This document shows positions 57,701 to 64,000 of a DNA stretch of 64,000 nucleotides, piece by piece. A program made the translations under genes and the position numbers. The notes beneath the pieces were generated by a model. That model ran no database searches. It saw only the letters and a program-made list of their open reading frames with translations, and was not told the DNA's origin. The DNA is taken from NCBI GenBank assembly GCA_009746045.1, contig RPFO01000050.1:2496868-2560867 (forward strand), given 5' to 3'. The stretch comes from Mesostigma viride (taxonomy: Eukaryota > Streptophyta > Mesostigmatophyceae > Mesostigmatales > Mesostigmataceae). Within the stretch, counting starts at the first letter, position 1. Each line of letters starts with the position of its first letter.

Positions 57701-60700
57701 CCGCGGAAAACGCGATCTGCAAATGAATCCAGGCCGGAATCGAACTGGGGACCTCTCGCACCCACTCTTTGCTGACTACAGGACGGACGTCTCCTGATCC
57801 TAAGGCATCGCCAGCTGACACCTACAGTCCAACCGCAAAAGTTCTCCTTTCCGGGGAGTGATGCAAGCCAGTCGGATTTGTACTAGATAAATCATTCGAG
57901 ATCTGTGTGTGTAGGAGTACTACACACGTGTCCACTCGAGACTTGTTCAGTCTCGAAATGTGAAACGGGCTGAACACGGCTGGAACCTTCTTAGAAGGGG
58001 GCGTAGCCGGTACTATCGAGATCAGCCAAGCGTATATTCTGATTTGGAACGCCGCAAATAGTGAAAACCATTTGCGCTCAGTGCCGGTCCGCGGAAAACA
58101 TAGTATGATATAGTCTACATATTATAGTGTGTTGATGTACAGTCATTCACGCCTTAAGTTGGGTTCAAGGTTTTACTCGGGTCAACCCAACTTAAGGCGT
58201 GAACCCAACTTAAGGCGTGAATGGCTCCACTAAAGTGTACTAATTTGAACTAAAGATACTAATCCTTCTACTCTAACCTACTTTGAACTTAGAATGCCGA
58301 AATACTATTCGACCCAACTTAAGGCGTGACACACAACTTAAGCCAACCCAACTTAAGGTGTGAATGACTGTACTATGATATAAGCCCATGCGCATGACAC
58401 CAAAGTACTTATATAGTATGATAATCGATGTGTGCAAGACCGGTGGCAAGGGTGCGCATGCGATGGATGGGCGTGTGTGATATTCGATGTGTGCAAGACC
58501 GGTGGCAAGGCAGCGCTTGCGATGGATGGGCGTGTGTGATAATCGATGTGTGCAAGACCGGTGGCAAGGGAGCGCATGCGATGGATGGGCGTGTGTGATA
58601 TTCGATGTGTGCAAGACCGATGGCAAGGGAGCGCATGCAAGGGATGGGCGTGGAGTGTAGGTGATGGAGCAGGACGGGGCGGAAAGACAGGATAGAGGTT
58701 GGCATGCAGGGTGTATTGAATGGGGCACCCCCGTTTCAACATCCCACTCTAGATGCGCATAGATGCCATGGTCTCGATTTCTGGCCTGCGCTGGTTGTCT
58801 CCTTGATAATCCACGCATCTAGAGTAGTCAAAACTACTGGTCTCCCCACCCACCCACCTGCCGTTTCACCACCTCCAGGCATGGCCATGAAACGCCTAGT
58901 TCCCATTCACCAGGCTGCCCTTTAACAAACATCGCTACATCCTTGCGCTAACAAGGCTACATTTTTGCGTTCACACTACTATTATTAGCTCCATACTCGT
59001 AACTAAACACCGCCACACACAGAAAAACTAGCCTAAAAGGCTAGTAGTAGAAGTATGCCACCAACCTCGAGGCGCGAGCCGTCGCGCTCGGCCACCAGCT
59101 GCATGGCGACCGTCTCCAGCGCCTCGTTCTGGTTCTTGAGCTCCGTCACCTCGGACGCCAGCATGGCCTCGATGTTGGCCATGCTTGCGTTCATGCTCGC
59201 CACCGCCGTGCGCAGCGCCGCCACCTGGGGTTGGCACACGGGAACAAAGACAAGGTTGGGGTTGGCGCACGTGAAAAAGACAAGGTCATGAAAGGGAGGG
59301 AGGGGAAGGGGAGGGAAGGAAAAGGGATGGAAAGGGAGGCATAATAACAGTGCCGCCACAAGGGGTGGGCGCCAACGAAAACCAGCTAAGGGAAGGAATG
59401 TTGGAAAAAGGGATGGGACGGGAGGGTATGACGAGGGAAGGTTCCGGAAGGGAAACATAGATAAGTAAATTTATATTAGTTACCTATGTAGGGGGGGAAG
59501 GGGAAGGAAAGGGGGAAGAGGCAGTGCATATGCAAGCACATGGGGAAGGGGAAGGAAAGGGGGGGAAGGGGAAGGAAAGGGGGGGAAGGGGAAGGAAAGG
59601 GGGGGAAGGGGGGGAAGGGGGGGAAGGGGAAGGGATGCCCGAGGGGTGGCAAGTAGTTGCAAACAAAAGGAAATGACAGTGTGCCTTGCCCACAACAACC
59701 AATAACGTGCTTTGCCAACCGCTTGACCCACCCTGAGAAACGAGTCCTCGCGGTTGCGCGCCCGCACAACACACGCATGTCCCACAACAAGCGATCACCG
59801 TGACCCACAGCTTTTGGTCCATCCACTTACCTCCCCCCACCTCGAGAAATGCACCGCCACAAACGTATCCGCACCCACCCTACCCAACCACACGCCACGC
59901 CACGCCCACACCTTCACCCACCTCGAGGAACGCGTCGTCACGTTCGCGCGCGAGTTGCTCCGCCACCATCTCCAGCGCCGCCTTCTGCTCCATCAGCTGC
60001 GCCATCTGAAGGGTGGCCTTCTCTGCCTCTGACACCTGGGTTGGGGGGAGGATGGGAGGGGACAAGCAGTAAGCGAAAATGGGGGCCAAGGGAAGGGGGG
60101 GGGGGGGGCGAAGGGAAGAGGGGGGGGGAAGACAAGCGAAGGGACAAAGGGGTGGGTGCGTTAAAGGCGAGCAGATGAAAGGTATTAACTGAAGCTATGT
60201 AAGCGATGCGAAGGAGTGGCTGGGTAATGTTTCATATTTGAAGAGAGACATTGCATGTAAAAAAAAAAAAATGTATACATTGGGTTTCTTGCAAGCAGGA
60301 TCCATTTGCCCTGCACCGCAGCGCCCTTGCCAACGAGTACATCATGCCCCCAGAGCGTAAAGAATGCCCCTTCCGCCCACCTGCCGCAGCACCCTTCCAG
60401 CAAGAAAAGCACAATCCAGCCACGGCACCCCGGCCGCAGCGCCATCTCAACGCGGGAAAGACACGCACATCGCAGCCCACCTGCCGCAGCACATCATCAG
60501 AGAGACACACTCCCACCACCACCCACCTGCCGCAGGGCCATGTCAACATGGAAAGTGACCAGTTTGACACACCCACCTGCCGCAGGGCCTGCGCGCGCTC
60601 CTCCTGCAGCGCCTTGACGGCAGCGCGCAGCCGCGCCACCTCGCCCGCCTCGTCAGGCGTGCGCGTGCGCATGTCCTCGAGCGAGGCCATGAGCGCGTTG

Positions 60701-63315
60701 AGCGCCTCGGTCACCTCCGCGATGGTCTCCTGCGGCTTGGTGAACAATTTGCTGCGGTGGCGGTGTTGTGGGGTGGTGTGTGGCGGTGGGGAGGAAGAGA
60801 AGGGGTTGCAAAGGGACGAATAAAGTAAAGAGCAAAGGAGGGGAGAAGTAAGTGGAGAAAACAGGGGAGAAGAAAGGGTAGAAAAAGGGGTAGAAAGAGG
60901 GGGGAAAGGGGGAGAAAAAGGAGGGGGGGAAAGGGGAGAAGGGTAGGAAAAAGGAGAGAAATAACAGGGGAGAAACGGGGAGCAGGGGGACAAGAAAAAA
61001 GGGATGATGCAGAACATGAGGGCAAGCACGGGGAGGGTCCATCCAATGACCGGCGGATTGCCTGTGACAGCGATGCGGGCAGGGGCAATCGACAACACAT
61101 GCGGGTCATCTGCGTCACAACTCAAATGTTGCTTCGGCTACCTCTTCCGCGCGCCACCAGCGCCACCGCGCCCCATAACCCCCCCGCCCCCGTGACCCTG
61201 ACCCAGCCCCCCCTCCCCAACACATATCCGCCCACTCACTGAGGCAGTACATTTAGCCTGGTAACTGGTGTGCAGCATTCAATTACTTCCACATGCAGGG
61301 GGGAGGGTCTCAGGTCCCAACAAGGCCCGCCCGCCCGCCATGCCTCACAGTGTCAGAGTCAACCCCCCCGCCACTTCTGCCCCCCCCCCCCCCCCCCCCC
61401 CCCCCTCCCTTTACATTCAATGGAATAGGTCGCATCGGTCACCCACCTGGCGAAGTACGCCGTGACGGCCATTCCGAGGAGCTGGCAGGATAACAACGCA
61501 CGAGGTTGTTGTTGATGATAAATGGCGGTTGTTCACAGCCATTGATGGGGGCGGGCAGGCGTGTGGGTTGGTGGGTGGGTGAAGCAGCAGTATGCGTTTC
61601 AGAAGGTGAGGATTGTTGTTGTCAGGGCGCATGTCAGGTCACGACCCGACAACGAAAAAAAAAATGCCAAAGTCAGGGGCAACATGGGATGGGAATGGGA
61701 AGTTCTCCTCGGCTCCCCCATGTCATTCTGGCCAGGCATGTTCGCAAATGCTTGCAGATCCCAGTGCCTCAGCCCATCGGTGCTTAGACAACATCTCAGC
61801 TCTCAGCCCAACAGAATTTTCATGTATCCATCCCTTTGCTCTGCGCCTGCGTTTCACGTGCACGCGCACGGATTGATGGACAGTAAATGATCCCTTGCCT
61901 CCCCAGGGGCTTATGCAGCAAAGTTGCACGAGTTTTCTCTCTGTTCTCCCATCCATTCACGCCATCATACAAAGGCACGCTGCATGGTGCCCTTGTAAGT
62001 TGTGTAGATAAAACGACATGTACCAGCGTAGTTATAAATGTGTGCATTCCACGAGGAAGCGAGGCCCTGCCCAGGGTCATTGGGTGGGTGCACATGGGTG
62101 GAATGACGCAGATTAGAGTTTATTCCGTATGTTGGTAACATCAAATCATCGAAAATTCTCATCTGCACAGAGGCATCTCAGCGGCAACTGGTTGCTGAAG
62201 AAAGGGGTGATACACAACCTGTTGATATGCCACCACAAATCCATGATAAGGATTGCGGAGTGGGGTGGGGTGGGAGTGGAGGAGAATTTGACGGTTTTTT
62301 AAAACCTAAACCAGTAGCTATCCCACAAGCCAATGTGTGTCAAGACATACACTCAAGGAAGGCAGATCCAGAGCAATTAGTATCAAAATGTTCCTTTCTA
62401 TCAACGCAACATGAGTACACACAAAAAGCACCTCATCAGCATTACCAAAAAAAGTTACACAAAACGACCAAGACATTCCGCCTTCAGCTTAAATGGCCGC
62501 CAAAATTACATAGAAAATGTAGGGATAAGGGCACAAACCCGGTGCTATCAAATCCAAGTAGAACTAGGTCGTGCTCCTCGAAATAGCCTCCATGTAACGG
62601 CCAGGACGCAGGCTAATTTTCCACCCGGACGGTGGGTATGCTAAAATCGGCGCCGGCAAAACAGGGGGCGTACGACGGGACAGTCGGCAATGCGAGCATC
62701 GCATCTTCCGCCCACCAGATCTCCCGCAAGAAATGCCAGGTGACGCAGCTTCATTGTCAAGTATAATGGCATGTAATGGGGGTCGATAAACGCCCCAAAG
62801 GTAAACAATCCGGATTTCCCGTCACATTTGCGGGACAAAGTCCTTCACCTGGCTAGAATTTTTCCTACGCTCTCAGCACTTACTTTGAACGCCATGGGAA
62901 CGATGGGCATGCCATTGATGCCCTCCATCACGCCGATGGTAGCCCGGGCGCTAACGAACGCTACAATGCTCCCGGTCCCGTAGGTAATAATCGTATTAAG
63001 CACATCCGTGTTGCTGTCATTGCTACCGGCGTCGAGCGCCTTTTCGATTTGCTCAAGGGCGGGCTTTGCCTTTGTTTTCTCACTGCGATCCTTGATCCTG
63101 CCGTCGCCATAACCGGGAATAGCCGCGGCATACACCCGCAGAGAACCGCCGCGCACAGGGCGCGAGGGTCGTTCCACAGGCCGGAGTGGTCTGTCTACCT
63201 CGGTGGACCTAACGAGACCACGGCAGCCATGGCTCTGCCTGGCAACGGAAAACTGAGACGCGCTGATGGCGCCGACAGCCATGCTAGGAAATTGGGTGGT
63301 TAGTGCCGTTGCCAT
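54742..63315 (-). CDS. CURT1/CAAD-like plastid membrane protein with long coiled coil
   Basis: Exons: 63315-62884, 61481-61447, 60751-60577, 60035-59922, 59224-59066, 57075-56944, 56271-56109, 55480-55395, 54825-54742. Phases agree and give 459 residues. Residues 1-65 resemble a transit peptide (possible end RVYAAA). Residues 108-170 match the CURT1/CAAD module, with YGTGSIVAFVSARATIGVME, a short MPIVPMAFK loop, then LLGMAVTAYFASKLFTKPQ: two membrane helices and an amphipathic entry to the following helix. CURT1 proteins bend thylakoid margins. Here, instead of ending within about 40 residues, four exons (60751-56944) encode roughly 190 residues of Ala/Glu/Leu-rich coiled coil (QMAQLMEQKAALEMVAEQLA). 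A conserved-looking region follows (EAFVREKVREVRDAFIDP, EDWASDYVRQYLQSSSRV), then a disordered tail (GESSSGASTSS). The family call rests on pattern similarity. Confidence 0.75.
57058..57480 (-). repeat. Echoes of CURT1-like exon 6 acceptor edge
   Basis: Genuine 57056-57082 reads GGCGCTGGAGCTCCGCCATC, then TGGGG. Copies occur at 57186 (CAGCCCCGCCATCTGGGG) and 57450 (GAGCGCTGGAGCTCCGCCAT, then GCGG). Long G runs (sense C runs) lie beside each copy. Confidence 0.8.
57650..57875 (-). mobile_element. tRNA-derived SINE-like repeat, copy 4
   Basis: Minus-oriented, long form, with GAATCGAACTGGGGACC (B-box complement) near 57738 and TTTGCGCTCAGTGCCGG near 57683. A partial copy of its 3' part lies at 58034-58100. 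Confidence 0.7.
58140..58370. mobile_element. Tc1/mariner-like MITE, copy 1
   Basis: A 231-bp element begins CAGTCATTCACGCCTTAAGT and ends CTTAAGGTGTGAATGACTG. It has ~26-bp terminal inverted repeats and a TA on both sides (58138-58139 and 58371-58372). CAGT-type termini with TA duplication fit the Tc1/mariner superfamily. No coding capacity. It lies in a CURT1-like intron. Terminal fragments occur at 30170-30190 and 39940-39974. Confidence 0.85.
58430..58650. repeat. ~60-bp tandem repeat, ~4 copies
   Basis: The unit contains TCGATGTGTGCAAGACCGGT and GATGGATGGGCGTGTGTGAT. Alternate copies differ at AATCGAT/ATTCGAT. It lies in a CURT1-like intron. Confidence 0.93.
58768..58805 (+). repeat. 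Dispersed ~55-bp repeat, copy 7 (partial)
   Basis: CCATGGTCTCGATTTCTGGC then CTGCGCTGGTTGTCTCCTTG, matching 3930-3978 with an internal gap. Confidence 0.7.
59490..59632. repeat. GGGGAAGG purine tract (sense pyrimidine tract)
   Basis: Tandem GGGGAAGGGGAAGGAAA-type units in the intron before CURT1-like exon 5. On the sense strand it is CCCTTCC-rich. Confidence 0.93.
59720..59850 (-). repeat. Echoes of CURT1-like exon 4 donor edge
   Basis: Genuine 59915-59960 reads CACCCACCTCGAGGAACGCG, then TCGTCACGTTCGCGCGCGAG. Copies: 59724 (GACCCACCCTGAGAAACGAG, then TCCTCGCGGTTGCGCGCCCG) and 59835 (CCCCCACCTCGAGAAATGCA). Confidence 0.8.
60370..60550 (-). repeat. Three echoes of CURT1-like exon 3 donor edge
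   Basis: The genuine junction reads CACCCACCTGCCGCAGGGCC at 60569-60588. Copies: CGCCCACCTGCCGCAGCACC (60375), AGCCCACCTGCCGCAGCACA (60476) and CACCCACCTGCCGCAGGGCC (60523). Each retains an intact donor (sense CAGGTGGG). Confidence 0.85.
60790..60990. repeat. Purine-rich G/A tract before CURT1-like exon 3
   Basis: About 200 bp almost wholly G and A on the plus strand, so sense-strand polypyrimidine, ending about 40 bp before the exon 3 acceptor (60752). Confidence 0.9.
61380..61403. repeat. C homopolymer, ~24 bp (sense G24)
   Basis: An uninterrupted C run on the plus strand, about 45 bp after the donor of the 35-nt CURT1-like exon 2. It is G-rich on the sense strand. Confidence 0.95.
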
Positions 63316-63371
63316 TTGGTTGTGAATTGACCGACACTGGTATTGGGTTCCCTTAGCTCAGGACCGGCGTA

Positions 63372-63838
63372 TTATTCGAAGTCGAGCAGGTTGACAACCC
63401 GTGCACGTTTGCGAGTGGACATCGCCAGCGGCGTCCTGCCTGCCCGTTGAAAGGGGGAATTCCCCGTTCGAAAAGGAGGGAAAATCCGCCAGCCAATGAA
63501 CTGCTGACGACAAGGATTCGTTGTACAGTTACGTTGACCCAAGTAGAACCGCTGGCGCTGATACGAGATGTCCGTAACATTCCGTGCACTAGGCCGCAAC
63601 CTCTGAGCTCTCAGGAGTGGCGGGTAAAATTGGCTGGAAAAGTATTTTCCTGTATGTAGACAAGGTTCCCACCAGCCTTTTCCCGCGCCTGGCATGTGGC
63701 ACCTCGGCAGTTTACGAGAGAGGCTTTCGAAGCTCTGCGGATAGCGCCGAGATTCGCTTGATGAGATATTTGTTGATACTTTCACTACCCCCTATCCAGG
63801 AGTGAGCAATGTACCCTCGATGAAGGCATCGCCGTCTT
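63372..63838 (-). CDS. 3' exons of a further minus-strand gene, possibly ankyrin-repeat
   Basis: The last exon 63439-63372 encodes GRTPLAMSTRKRARVVNLLD, then FE and TAA. GRTPL followed by a short helix and VVNLL is the ankyrin-repeat pattern. A preceding 24-nt exon (63838-63815, EDGDAFIE) joins in phase 1 with a GTACAT donor and CTGCAG acceptor. Such a tiny exon is only weakly supported. Earlier exons lie beyond the window. The stop is 56 bp from the CURT1-like ATG at 63315 on the same strand, so terminator of one and promoter of the other must overlap. Confidence 0.4.
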
Positions 63839-64000
63839 CTGCAGGTGAGTGAGCGAGAAAATTTTGCCCCGTCACGTTTGCACGGTTGCCCCAAAAGAGA
63901 TTCCAAGATCCACAGCGCTCTGCTGCTCTGCTGGGCATGCGCAGTTGCGCGCGGCAACACCGGCAAGCGTGCAGCAGCAGCTCTTGATATGATGCGACGG
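63839..64000. other. Window edge, probably intron of the preceding gene
   Basis: No exon could be supported in the last 160 bp. Confidence 0.3.

Overview
This is a nuclear window from a photosynthetic eukaryote, most likely a green alga. The plastid proteins say so (ferrochelatase with a C-terminal light-harvesting-type helix, a CURT1/CAAD-like membrane protein, a plastid-type OPA transporter with a transit peptide), and so do genes broken into 7-9 short exons with GT-AG introns. The genes run head to tail and divergently through DNA crowded with micro- and minisatellites and retroelement debris. No bacterial operon features are present.

Layout. 1-2337: uninterrupted hexamer and trimer satellite. 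2534-12381 (-): nine exons of an OPA/GlpT-UhpC-type MFS transporter, first exon at 12381, 3' end not in the window. 13299-13778 (+): two-exon SVIP-like small protein, divergent from the transporter. 14130-22760: retroelement nest with reverse-transcriptase fragments, LINE-type ORF1 copies, a 369-bp palindrome and a CCAT array of about 710 bp. 24232-24684 (-): secreted Cys-rich orphan. 25990-26900: more LINE tail with a SINE nested in it. 27655-37035 (-): complete eight-exon ferrochelatase. 38398-45427 (+): complete seven-exon BUD32/TP53RK kinase, divergent from ferrochelatase. 46330-48345 (-): another LINE ORF1 copy. 48684-52754: piggyBac-like element of 4.07 kb flanked by TTAA, with recently duplicated cargo. 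54742-63315 (-): nine-exon CURT1-like protein with a long coiled coil. 63372 onward (-): the last exons of a further gene, only 56 bp upstream of the CURT1-like ATG.

Exons were assembled by hand from splice sites, reading phase and family similarity. Phases agree across every junction of the four large genes, which is the main support for the models. The gene products share no single pathway, although three are plastid proteins: solute transport, haem synthesis and thylakoid or envelope membrane shape.

Two patterns recur over all four large genes and are the main discoveries offered. First, short copies of exon-intron junctions, including the splice site and 15-50 bp of exon, lie repeatedly inside the neighbouring introns ('splice-junction echoes'). 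Second, intronic satellites are polarised: on the sense strand G-rich tracts follow 5' splice sites and C-rich or pyrimidine tracts precede 3' splice sites, whichever strand the gene is on.
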